A DNA stretch of 16,617 nt from Gracilaria caudata (Eukaryota > Rhodophyta > Florideophyceae > Gracilariales > Gracilariaceae). Below, one piece after another: positions 1-7,184 of the stretch (positions are counted from its first letter, which is position 1; each line of letters opens with the position of its first letter). The notes below the pieces were generated by a model. It did not search any database and was not told the DNA's origin. It saw only the letters and a program-made list of their open reading frames with translations. The stretch spans positions 1-16,617 of the forward strand of contig JASCIV010000425.1 of NCBI GenBank assembly GCA_030374735.1. The letters are read 5' to 3'. The translations under genes were made by a program, and so were the position numbers.

Positions 1-15
1 GTGTATAAGAGACAG
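1..15. other. Residual Tn5/Nextera mosaic-end adapter
   Basis: The first 15 bases, GTGTATAAGAGACAG, equal the 3' part of the Tn5 mosaic end used in Nextera libraries. They do not align with the sequence at the matching place upstream of the second and third repeat units, whereas the bases that follow do. Together with the adapter fragment at the other end this makes an untrimmed adapter much likelier than native DNA. A caution is that native sequence at 4234-4245 shares 12 of these bases by chance. Confidence 0.93.
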
Positions 16-56
16 CCCCCACCCCCCGCAAGAGCTTGATTCAGCCTCGCAACAAC

Positions 57-800
57 ATGCTTCCTGCAGCAAAATCAACCATACTCAGCTCGGCCTTTGT
101 CGCTCTTCTGGTGCGTCTTCTTGCTTTTGATGCCGTCAGTGCAATCACGCTACCAATCTCTTCTTCTTTGACTCAACCGGGGCAAACACTGCCGGCCGCT
201 CTACCTTCACGTAGTCTAGACCAGGATGGTGAACACCACGATAGCGTCCTGGACAACCGTCCGCCTCTACCAAACGCTGAACTTGCACGCGCATACTCAC
301 TACCTTCAAACGGTGCCATTCCAATTCTTTCGCCATTCCCTGATTCATCGCTTGGTGATGGAGCTGCCGCTGGTAACCAAGGCGCATACAAAACGTTAAG
401 TGATAGGAACCTTGCACAGATGAGTGCTATCGCGGGGCTTGGCCCCCTAACAGATGTATCTGTCAGGGCCAAATTTCAACCCATCCCCACCGATGGAAGT
501 TTTTTGGGGTTTGTTGGATCGGAAAACAGCTTGTTCGCATGGAGATGTGCACAGTGTTGCAGAGACAGTTGCGATGACGACAAGGATCTCAACCCTTCTG
601 CTGATTGCGACAACTGCTGGGTGAGTCGCAACGCTCTGAGGAGGTTTGGAGGAGCGGGGTGCCCGAGGGGTACGGCTTTGGGATATGATTCTAGTCCTTC
701 TAATTGTTTTATAGACATTTGTCAGTTTGCACTTTCTAGACATCCTTCTCGTTTGACCAGCAATTGCTATCCGCGGATAGCACGACGAACAACACTGTAA
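57..800 (+). CDS. Secreted ten-cysteine protein, array copy 1
   Basis: A 247-residue protein of a family I do not recognise. The ATG at 57 is chosen because the paralogues align from this Met and a signal peptide starts there. Residues 1-29 have basic Lys6, a hydrophobic core (13-24) and a V-S-A cleavage site, so the protein should be secreted. Residues 30-145 are Pro/Gly/Ser/Ala-rich, have no cysteine and vary between copies, but keep a PSNGA motif. Residues 164-237 hold all ten cysteines, spaced C-x2-CC-x3-C-x11-C-x2-C-x14-C-x14-C-x4-C-x14-C, which suggests five disulfides. The end is odd: copies 2 and 3 stop after YWWVA, whereas here the two Trp codons and the stop are changed, giving YPRIA plus five more residues. 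The copy may be drifting. Its promoter lies beyond the contig edge. Confidence 0.8.
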   Translation: MLPAAKSTILSSAFVALLVRLLAFDAVSAITLPISSSLTQPGQTLPAALPSRSLDQDGEHHDSVLDNRPPLPNAELARAYSLPSNGAIPILSPFPDSSLGDGAAAGNQGAYKTLSDRNLAQMSAIAGLGPLTDVSVRAKFQPIPTDGSFLGFVGSENSLFAWRCAQCCRDSCDDDKDLNPSADCDNCWVSRNALRRFGGAGCPRGTALGYDSSPSNCFIDICQFALSRHPSRLTSNCYPRIARRTTL

Positions 801-1144
801 ACTTCTTGGCTTTGTGACTGCCGTTGGCCTCATAGGTAGCGAAGAAGTTGGAGCGTCCGGGTGGGGGCCTTGTTCAGAGAGGATCAGCCAAACTGGCAAA
901 AACACTTACCATTGTGTGAACCTAGCGTGGTAAAGGATCCGCCTTCGAAATTATGGTAGGAGGTTAAGCAGGGATAGAACTCTTAGCCCTCATCCTTTTA
1001 ACCTTTTTAAAACGGGTGGTTTTTTGTTTATAGAGCATCTGCGTATAAAACTACTCTGATTGACCAATGCATTCCAATAACTCAGAATGGCAATTTCATC
1101 CAACCCAAGACGTTCATTTCGTCCTTCTCGTCTTAAATAGATCT

Positions 1145-1221
1145 ACAAAACGAGCTCAAAACGAAGACAAGAAAAGAACAAATTTTGTTCCTTTCTTGTC
1201 TTCGTTTTGAGCTCATTTTGT
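1145..1221. repeat. 77 bp near-perfect palindrome
   Basis: The left arm starts ACAAAACGAGCTC and the right arm ends GAGCTCATTTTGT, centred on base 1183. Of 38 potential pairs only two fail (1151/1215 and 1175/1191), and the loop is one base. The core arm GAGCTCAAAACGAAGACAAG pairs completely. I see no equivalent in the spacers after copies 2 and 3 and no clear target-site duplication. It could be a cruciform-forming element, a small foldback insertion or a hairpin-RNA source. Nothing decides between these. Confidence 0.9.
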
Positions 1222-2185
1222 TCTGTTTTGTTTCAAAACTTGATACCTGCGCGCTGGTTCAACATGAACTCAGATCTGCTTAGCAGAATGTCCGCAAACC
1301 ACATTTGAGGAAAGCGGAGGCACCATGGCATCAACAGTTAAGCAACTGCGACCAAACGAAAGAGCAATGCACAAGATGCGAGGGAATTATTGGAGTTGTT
1401 GTCTCACTTGTTTAAAAAGAGTACATGTGATACGAAGCTTTTATGAGTACAAGTCTTTGGGTTCGAGGGTTGACGTGTGACAATGCAGAAGAAATTTTGC
1501 ACGAGAGTGATCGGAAGCTGAGGCAGAGAAAAGAGAAAAGAGATGTTCGAAAAAGCAGAGATTCGGCCTCGCGCTCAGGGAGACAAGCGTGATGCGTGAG
1601 GCGGTAATCGCACTGGCGGTGGGGACGGCATCGATAGGAGGGCGCGCACGTGGGCGTGGCGACGTGACCGGCCAGAAGCGAGCTGATATGCCCCAAGGGT
1701 AGTAGATATTGTCTAACAACCTTGTTATCTACACGCTGACAAAAAAAAAGCTGCCGGCTTTTGTGCAGACATTTCATGCAGATGTATCCGATACAACATA
1801 CAGCAAAATTCTTCCCTACCGCTCCACATTTAGTCATACACACACGCAATGCCTGAGTGGTTGTCGAAGAGAACCACTTTAATTAATAATGCTTCATAGT
1901 TCGTTCTCCCGGGAATACCACATCAATCCAACACAGCTTGTGTCCTGACCATCATTGTTTCTTCCTCTACTAATGCCACACCAATAAGCCCTGCGTGTAT
2001 CCTGAGTTGTCAAAGGAGCCCCCTTCGAAAGCTGCTACGTAGCTTGTTCTCCTACTATGTCACATCAAGTGCTGCGTGTATCGGAAAAATAGAAGTACTA
2101 ATTTGCGTGGTCTTGCAGCCACTCCCCGTGACATAGCGTAGCCCCACGTAGGCTTCAGTGTCATAGTGGCAAGAAACTCGCCTGG

Positions 2186-2206
2186 TAGCCAATCGCGCTT
2201 AAAAGG
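2186..2206 (+). promoter_or_regulatory. CCAAT plus TTAAAAGG core promoter, copy 2
   Basis: TAGCCAAT is followed seven bases later by TTAAAAGG, and the TTAAAA begins 74 bp before the ATG at 2273. The same arrangement occurs before copy 3 (4347-4367). It lies in a block of roughly 165 bp that is well conserved between the two upstream regions (2041-2206 and 4200-4366). Conservation within an otherwise diverged spacer suggests a CCAAT box and a TATA-like element. Their function is inferred, and recent duplication could also account for part of the similarity. Confidence 0.5.
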
Positions 2207-2272
2207 TTGAAGCGAATAGCGCCTCTGGCCCCCGCACGAACTTCTCAGTTCCCGATTGAGCATCGCAACAAC

Positions 2273-3046
2273 ATGCATCCTGCAGCAAAATCAAACACCC
2301 TCACCTTGGCCTTTGTTGTGTATGTTGTGTGTTTTCTTGCCTTTGATGCCGTCAGTGCAGCCAAACTACCGCTCTCTCCCGCATGGATTCAACGTAGGCA
2401 AGCAACCCTGGCACCTGGCCATCCACACAATGTTGCCCTTCCTCACACACAACGTCAAATCGTCCTAGGCAACGGTCCGCTTCTACCAAACGCTGGACTT
2501 GCACTTGTACAGCAACCAACAACGGCCTTCATGCAAGACGATGGCCAAGCGTTACCCGCGCCACCTTCAAACGGTGCCACTGTTTCGTCATCCCCCGGTT
2601 CACCGCTTGGTGATGGAGCTGCCACTTCCACCATAGGCACACTCATAACTATACCAAATGAGGACTCAGCAGATGGGGGCGCTTCCGAGGGGCGGGGCCA
2701 GCCTAAAGAACCCTTCATTGATTTTATTCCTCTATCTAAACCAAGTCCAACCGATGGAAATTTTCTGGGGAAAGTTGGATCGGAAAGCAGCCATTTCATA
2801 CCGAAATGCACGCAGTGCTGCAGAGACAGTTGCGATTTCGACAAGTATTTGAACCCTTCTGCTGCTTGCGGCTACTGTTGGGTGAGTATTGTCGCTCTCA
2901 GCAATTTTCGAGGAGCGCGTTGTCCAAGGGGTACAGTGTTGGGACATGTCTTTAGTCCTTCTACTTGTTTTGCAGACATTTGTCATTTTGCACTTTCTAG
3001 ACATCCTTCTCGCACCTCCAGCAAATGCTATTGGTGGGTAGCATAA
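2273..3046 (+). CDS. Secreted ten-cysteine protein, array copy 2
   Basis: A 257-residue paralogue of copies 1 and 3. The in-frame TTG at 2207 is not used because the signal peptide and the alignment begin at the ATG at 2273. Residues 1-29 form a signal peptide ending A-V-S-A. The middle (30-165) is longer than in copy 1 and carries its own insertion (TTAFMQDDGQ region) before the shared PPSNGA motif and an LGDGAA motif. The ten-cysteine module spans residues 179-252 with the same spacing as copy 1 and contains conserved CCRDSC, LNPSA and CPRG patches. The protein ends in YWWVA right after the last cysteine. The only other cysteine is in the signal peptide. Role unknown; a disulfide-stabilised extracellular protein is the safe reading. 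Confidence 0.85.
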   Translation: MHPAAKSNTLTLAFVVYVVCFLAFDAVSAAKLPLSPAWIQRRQATLAPGHPHNVALPHTQRQIVLGNGPLLPNAGLALVQQPTTAFMQDDGQALPAPPSNGATVSSSPGSPLGDGAATSTIGTLITIPNEDSADGGASEGRGQPKEPFIDFIPLSKPSPTDGNFLGKVGSESSHFIPKCTQCCRDSCDFDKYLNPSAACGYCWVSIVALSNFRGARCPRGTVLGHVFSPSTCFADICHFALSRHPSRTSSKCYWWVA

Positions 3047-4437
3047 CCTTCTTGGGTTTGGTGGATGAGGTTGGCCCCGAAGGCAGTGAACAAGTTGGAG
3101 CGTTCCCTTCGGAGGATGTATCAAACTCGTACGACAGGTGGCCGAAACTGCTACTGCAGATGTGCAGAAATGTATTCATTAAAAGAGAATGAGAATTGTT
3201 TGGAAGTCAATCGATAGAGTCGATGTTTTCATGAAGCACACCTTTGTACCTCCCCCCTTTCGCTTCGACCTGTAGCGACGGTTTGAGTTCGCGACGGCTT
3301 TCGCTTACTCTGCACGCTGGGCCAGTTGTGCGCGTTGCCTTGCTGGACAGATGCTCGTTTGCGTTTGTATATTGCTGTACGTACTTCAATATCTAGAAAC
3401 AATGCCTACAAAGCTTGCGGATCATGTTTTTCCTATGTTCAGTGCGAAGATCTTGAACACAGAAGCAAAACGCCCTCAGACCAGATTTCGAAAAAACAGA
3501 GACGCCAATTGCCTCAACACTAAGCTACCTTGTTACATTCAAACGAAGAAGTGCACAAGATGAAAAGAAATGGCTTCAATTGTAGTTTCACTTGTCTAGG
3601 AGAGTGAAGATGATATGAAGGTTATATGAGTGCAGGTCTTTGGGCACGAAGGTTGACTTGTGACAACGCGAAGGAAACTGTGAGCTTAAGTGATGCGGAT
3701 GGAGAGACGGGGAACGAGAATGAAGATGTGTTGGAGCATTAACAGTTTCGGCGTGGCCCTCCCGGAGCAGCTGATGGAGAAGGCGTGACTTCTTCTTCTT
3801 TATGGACAGTAGCTTTCTATTCGTAACCCGAATCTTCTGTAAAGCTTTAGATAAACTTAGAAGACGTGATGTCTGAGGCGGCGAGCGCGAAAGCGGTGGC
3901 GACGGCGTTGGCAGGAAAGACGCGCTTGTGGTCATGGCGACGCGACCACTTGGGCTAGTAATGACTCTTGTGCGCTGCAGAACGAGCGGGCACTTCTAAC
4001 AACGTTGTTATCGACACACTTGCAAGTGGAAGCTGCCGGATTTTTGCATTTTGCTGTTTGCATACCATGCAAATGCCTAAACCCACCAGCAACTTTCTTT
4101 TGAAGGTTTGCGCTCCGCTAGCACATACACACACACATTCAGACACGACATACACACGCGGACCCTGAGCAGTTGTCGAAGGGGGGCCCCGTAAGCAGTA
4201 GTTCGTTCCCCCTTTGTGCAATCAAGCGCTGCGTGTATAAGAGAAATAGAAGTCGTAATTTGCATCGTCTTCCAACCACTCCCCATGACAAAACGTAACC
4301 CCACGAAGGCTTCATTCTCATAGCACCGTGCACGAAACCCGTTGCGTAGCCAATTGCACTTATAGGGATGAAACAAAACGTTTTTCGCTCCTGCCCTCGC
4401 ATAAACTTCTTTGTTCCCGACTGAGAAGCGCAAAAAC
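3047..4437. other. Spacer between array copies 2 and 3
   Basis: No gene is supported. The 3' flank of copy 2 aligns with that of copy 3 but lacks about 240 bp: the shared ATTCATTAAAAGAGA, which includes an ATTAAA that could serve in polyadenylation, is 132 bp after the stop here and 376 bp after the stop of copy 3. The rest (about 3300-4437) aligns with the spacer before copy 2. It includes the CCAAT/TTATAG promoter block and a short CA-rich stretch at about 4127-4157. Several open frames on both strands differ between the aligned spacers and are rejected. Confidence 0.65.
4347..4367 (+). promoter_or_regulatory. CCAAT plus TTATAGG core promoter, copy 3
   Basis: TAGCCAAT is followed by TTATAGGG, with the TTATAG starting 78 bp before the ATG at 4438. 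The order and spacing match the block before copy 2. The upstream 150 bp is conserved with copy 2 too, so a shared promoter is likely. Confidence 0.5.
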
Positions 4438-5178
4438 ATGCATCATACAAGAAAACCAACGACTTTCAGCGTCGCCCTTATCGTGCTCCTTGTCCATCTT
4501 CTTGCTTTTGACACCATCCATGCAATCACGCTACCGCTCCCTACTTCATCGACTGAACGTTGGCAAAAACCCCTTGCAACGGCCCATTCTCGTTATATTG
4601 CCCATCTTCGCACACAACGCCAAGGCGTTCGAGGCAACGCTCCGCCTCTGCCAAACGCTCAACCCGCCGTTCTGCAATATGAAAATCAAGTAGTCCCGGC
4701 GCCGCCATCAAACGGGGCCATCTCCACTCTACAGTCACTCGCTGGTTCAGCGTCTGGTGATGGACTCGGAGCTGCTGGTAACCAAGGAGCGATCACAATA
4801 TTACAAGATGAGAACTTTGCACAGGGAGGTCAATTTGTGTTGGGCCCACTTATAGATGCACATAAGAGTGATCAAGTGCTTCATACCGATGGAAATTTTC
4901 TGGGGTTTGTTGGATCGGAAAACCGCCATTTCACATCGAGATGTGCACAGTGCTGCAGAGACAGTTGCAATTTTGACAAGCAGTTGAATCCTTCTGCTGG
5001 TTGCGGCAATTGCTGGGTGAGTGGTAACGCTCTGAAAAGGTTTAGCGGGGAGCGGTGCCCAAGGGGTAGGGCGCTGGGATATACTTTTAGTACTACTGCT
5101 TGTTTTGCAAACGTTTGTCGTTTTGCACTTTCTAAACATCCTTCTCGCTCGGCCAACTGCTATTGGTGGGTAGCATAA
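4438..5178 (+). CDS. Secreted ten-cysteine protein, array copy 3
   Basis: A 246-residue paralogue. The start is the ATG at 4438, where the signal peptide begins; the upstream in-frame ATG at 4411 would add nine polar residues that are not conserved. Residues 1-29 have a hydrophobic core (about 11-24) and an I-H-A cleavage site. The middle (30-150) has PPSNGA, a GDG motif and an AAGNQGA motif shared with copy 1. The cysteine module runs from residue 169 to 241 with the common pattern, except that the last spacer is one residue shorter (13 rather than 14). It ends YWWVA like copy 2. Among the visible copies this one and copy 2 look intact. Family unknown; a secreted structural, adhesive or defence role is possible but not shown. 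Confidence 0.85.
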   Translation: MHHTRKPTTFSVALIVLLVHLLAFDTIHAITLPLPTSSTERWQKPLATAHSRYIAHLRTQRQGVRGNAPPLPNAQPAVLQYENQVVPAPPSNGAISTLQSLAGSASGDGLGAAGNQGAITILQDENFAQGGQFVLGPLIDAHKSDQVLHTDGNFLGFVGSENRHFTSRCAQCCRDSCNFDKQLNPSAGCGNCWVSGNALKRFSGERCPRGRALGYTFSTTACFANVCRFALSKHPSRSANCYWWVA

Positions 5179-5834
5179 CCGTCTTTGGTTTGTGGATGGG
5201 ATTAGGCCCGTAGGCAGCACGGAGGAGCCTTCCCTTTCAGCCCTCGTTCTCAAAGGATACGTCAAACTAGTAAAAAAGAAGAAAGACTTTCATTGTATGA
5301 ACTTAGAACCAAAACGGATCCACTTTCGAGGGTAAGAGAATTAAGAGAGCTAAGAAAATTCCATCCCTCTCAACCCTCAACCTTGGCAGCGCTTTCCGGT
5401 TCCAAGCGCATCTGCTTCAGAAATGAAGGTGAATGTGAAAATTTTGTGAAGCAAAGCAAACATACACGCGAGGCTTCGGATGCGCCCAAAGTGCGCTTGT
5501 GGCCACATAGGTGGGCCAAACTTCTACACGTGGCTCCGTGTGTGAATATATTCATTAAAAGAGATCAAGAAATTGGGTTAACGTCAACTGATGCTTTACG
5601 ATATTTCTATGAAGCACACTTTTGTAGGTCTCCGTAGTATCGGCTTGGCAAGTTGCCCCTCACTCTGTTGTACACGCTGGCCCAATAGTGTGCGTTGCCA
5701 CGCTGTACAGATGTATCACGGCTACAGAACCTAATTTTATTCCGAAAGTCCGAACTATTGACAACATTCAGCTAAACTACCCCCCCAGGGGTGGGCCTCC
5801 TTCGAAATCTCTTACGAATCTCCAGTCATGTTTC
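5179..5834. other. Right edge of the array and 3' region of the VOC gene
   Basis: Up to about 5720 this is the 3' flank of array copy 3. It keeps about 240 bp that copy 2 has lost. An ATTAAA at 5554-5559 lies in the conserved block ATTCATTAAAAGAGA. An open frame at 5293-5637 starts with TTG, lies wholly in this flank, and is not conserved in the other units, so it is not called. From about 5725 on the sequence belongs to the 3' end of the minus-strand VOC gene. Confidence 0.6.
5736..5741 (-). terminator. Candidate polyadenylation signal of the VOC gene
   Basis: TTTATT on the plus strand reads AATAAA on the minus strand, about 94 bp past the VOC stop codon. Position and sequence fit a canonical eukaryotic signal, but a hexamer alone is weak evidence. 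Confidence 0.35.
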
Positions 5835-6239
5835 TCACTGCTTCGGTGCGTGGTAGGTGAACTCAACGCGTACGCCACACGGCTCAAAACACATGAAGTG
5901 CGTCATAGGCATGCCCGGCATCTTCTGGGGCGCGAACTCGATTCGGGTTCCTTCCATCGCCTTCACCTTCTCAAACGTCTTGTCCAGAGCGTCCAAACTG
6001 GGGGCCTTAATCGCCAAATGGTGCAGCCCCACGTTCTTCGTCCGGTCGAATGGCGAAGGATTGGGCGACTTCGCTTGCCAGATGGTGATGATCGTGTTCC
6101 CGTCGCTTACGAACACGGACGGGTAATCCGGCACGCCGCCGATCTGTTTGAAGCCGAGCTCCTTGAAAAAGCCGACGGTTTTGGACAAGGTGCCCACCGT
6201 GAGCGCGACGTGACTGACTCCGGCTGTGAGCGATGTCAT
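5835..6239 (-). CDS. VOC-superfamily (glyoxalase/dioxygenase-fold) protein
   Basis: A 134-residue single-domain protein of the vicinal oxygen chelate superfamily, which includes glyoxalase I, extradiol dioxygenases and fosfomycin- or bleomycin-resistance proteins. Two beta-alpha-beta-beta-beta halves are visible. The first starts with SHVALTV (8-15) followed by a helix ending FFKELGF (24-30) and the TIITIWQ strand (49-55). The second starts with LHHLAIKA (72-79) and ends with RVEFTY (124-129). His10, His74 and Glu126 occupy the usual metal-ligand positions, with Gln55 a candidate fourth ligand. The substrate cannot be told from sequence. The length suits a one-module protein that probably dimerises. 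No targeting signal is evident, so it is likely cytosolic. It has its own TATA box 102 bp before the ATG and a CACGTG cluster further upstream. Confidence 0.85.
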   Translation of the reverse strand: MTSLTAGVSHVALTVGTLSKTVGFFKELGFKQIGGVPDYPSVFVSDGNTIITIWQAKSPNPSPFDRTKNVGLHHLAIKAPSLDALDKTFEKVKAMEGTRIEFAPQKMPGMPMTHFMCFEPCGVRVEFTYHAPKQ

Positions 6240-6333
6240 TTTGCGTGGTCAGTACTGCTCGATTTCGACTTCAATGAAGACCGATGAGATAGCTTCAGAG
6301 GATGAGGCGTGCGTTCGAAAACGAGAAGCGACG

Positions 6334-6341
6334 CTTTTATA
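6334..6341 (-). promoter_or_regulatory. TATA box of the VOC gene
   Basis: The plus strand reads CTTTTATA, so the minus strand reads TATAAAAG, a consensus TATA box whose first T is 102 bp before the VOC start codon. Transcription from about 30 bp downstream would give a leader of roughly 70 nt. Confidence 0.6.
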
Positions 6342-6761
6342 GGCAGCGTTTCTCCCGTGGATGAGCAGCCTTCAGTTTCACCCATGTCCGCTGTATCATT
6401 CACATCATCAGAAGCCTGATTCATGCTCCCCGACGCGCGGGGGGATGGTTGCGGCGAACACGGGTGGCACCATGCCGTACCGCACTCACCATAGCGAACG
6501 ACATTGCAGTCGCCCGCAACGCAACCGTAAGCAGTAGAAGACCGGTTCCCCAATTACGTTCAGTTATTTGGGCGAATTGACTCAATAGGCTCTTGAACTT
6601 GCGATGGACATGGTCTCTCTATTGCATGCCGACGGGCGCAGGCGCACATCTGTGCCGCCGGTGCCCGTTTTTGAGACCTGCGAGAAAAGCTGCCGCTGAT
6701 GATTATATCTACAAGCGTACACCTCGTTTCTACGGTGTGCGCTGTCGCAATCGCAATGGCG

Positions 6762-6901
6762 CACGTGGCCTTCACGTGAACTTTTGCGCTTCCTTCGTAT
6801 ATTTTCGCCCACTGTTCATCGTTCTCATAGTTGGCAGCTCGTTGTGAAGTAGAACACGTGCACAGCGTACGCACGTGTTCGCGTGTGCACGTTTGCACGT
6901 G
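6762..6901. promoter_or_regulatory. Cluster of five CACGTG (G-box/E-box) motifs
   Basis: CACGTG occurs at 6762, 6773, 6855, 6872 and 6896, five times in 140 bp where chance predicts far less than one. Two lie in larger symmetric sites: TTCACGTGAA at 6771-6780, and the inverted pair GAACACGTGC (6852-6861) and GCACGTGTTC (6871-6880). CACGTG is the classic site of bHLH and bZIP factors. The cluster is 420-560 bp upstream of the VOC TATA box and could serve that gene, although no other gene nearby rules out a different target. Confidence 0.5.
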
Positions 6902-6933
6902 CCACCAACGTGAATGATGAAGACGGGCTCAAG

Positions 6934-6957
6934 ATCTAGATACAGGGGTATCTAGAT
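6934..6957. repeat. Perfect 10 bp inverted repeat
   Basis: ATCTAGATAC and GTATCTAGAT flank a four-base AGGG loop. It lies between the CACGTG cluster and the foldback. It could be a factor-binding site or a chance structure. Confidence 0.6.
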
Positions 6958-6984
6958 TAACATGAGTAATTTGAGTCTCGCGTC

Positions 6985-7184
6985 TGATCATCACCAGAAA
7001 GGTCTGTGGTACAGATGTAACGGGAATCATGCAAAAAACCTTACCGGATCGTTACTTTGCTTCTACAGAGCAGAGTGCAGCGAGTCAATTTTTTGAATTT
7101 CAAGTAACGATCAGGGAAGAAAATTTCAAGGATTTCGTTACCAGAGCTCTACAAATGTACCAGAGACAAATTCGGTGATGATCA
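6985..7184. repeat. Degenerate ~200 bp foldback (nested inverted repeats)
   Basis: Three pairs of arms are nested in order. TGATCATCACC (6985-6995) pairs perfectly with 7174-7184. 7002-7013 (GTCTGTGGTACA) pairs with 7156-7167 with one mismatch. GATCGTTACTT (7047-7057) pairs perfectly with 7102-7112. Weaker pairing lies between. Such nesting around one centre (about 7080) fits an old foldback or MITE-like element, or a structured RNA. No transposase or clear target-site duplication is seen. Confidence 0.55.

Larger units (their letters stand above)
801..2272. other. Spacer between array copies 1 and 2
   Basis: No convincing gene lies here. The first part (to about 1060) is the 3' flank of copy 1 and resembles the 3' flank of copy 3, including a shared stretch around 905-950 matching 5290-5330. 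A 77 bp palindrome sits at 1145-1221. From about 1260 the sequence aligns with 3410-4437, the region upstream of copy 3. Two partial copies of one upstream element occur about 145 bp apart, starting near 1852 and 2001, where copy 3 has a single element near 4165. Open frames on the minus strand (for example 1412-1849) translate to unrelated, low-quality sequence and are rejected. Confidence 0.7.
57..5720 (+). repeat. Tandem array of three ~2.2 kb gene-containing units
   Basis: Three homologous units follow each other head to tail with start codons at 57, 2273 and 4438. Similarity covers the coding regions and also both flanks. For example, 1445-1500 matches 3627-3680, 2070-2206 matches 4232-4366, 3290-3360 matches 5645-5712, and 905-950 matches 5290-5330. 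Unit 1 lacks its upstream part because the contig starts 57 bp before its ATG. Unit 3 loses recognisable similarity near 5720, just before the 3' end of the VOC gene. This is segmental tandem duplication, most simply by unequal crossing over. The boundaries are judged by eye. Confidence 0.9.

Noticed and set aside
1145..1221. The palindrome as a bacterial rho-independent terminator
   Set aside because: The genome is eukaryotic, the stem is far longer than such terminators, and no T-tract follows in the expected way.
4127..4157. CA-rich stretch as a microsatellite
   Set aside because: Only a handful of irregular CA/ACA repeats, too short and interrupted to call.
4328..4693. 121-residue frame overlapping the start of array copy 3
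   Set aside because: It is a shadow in another phase; copy 2 has only a shorter frame in the same place, and the signal peptide and cysteine module are in the called frame.
5293..5637. 114-residue frame after array copy 3
   Set aside because: It starts with TTG, lies in the repeated 3' flank and is interrupted or absent in the other two units.
6236..6553. 105-residue minus frame ending at the VOC start
   Set aside because: It spans the TATA box of the VOC gene, overlaps its ATG and has no domain.
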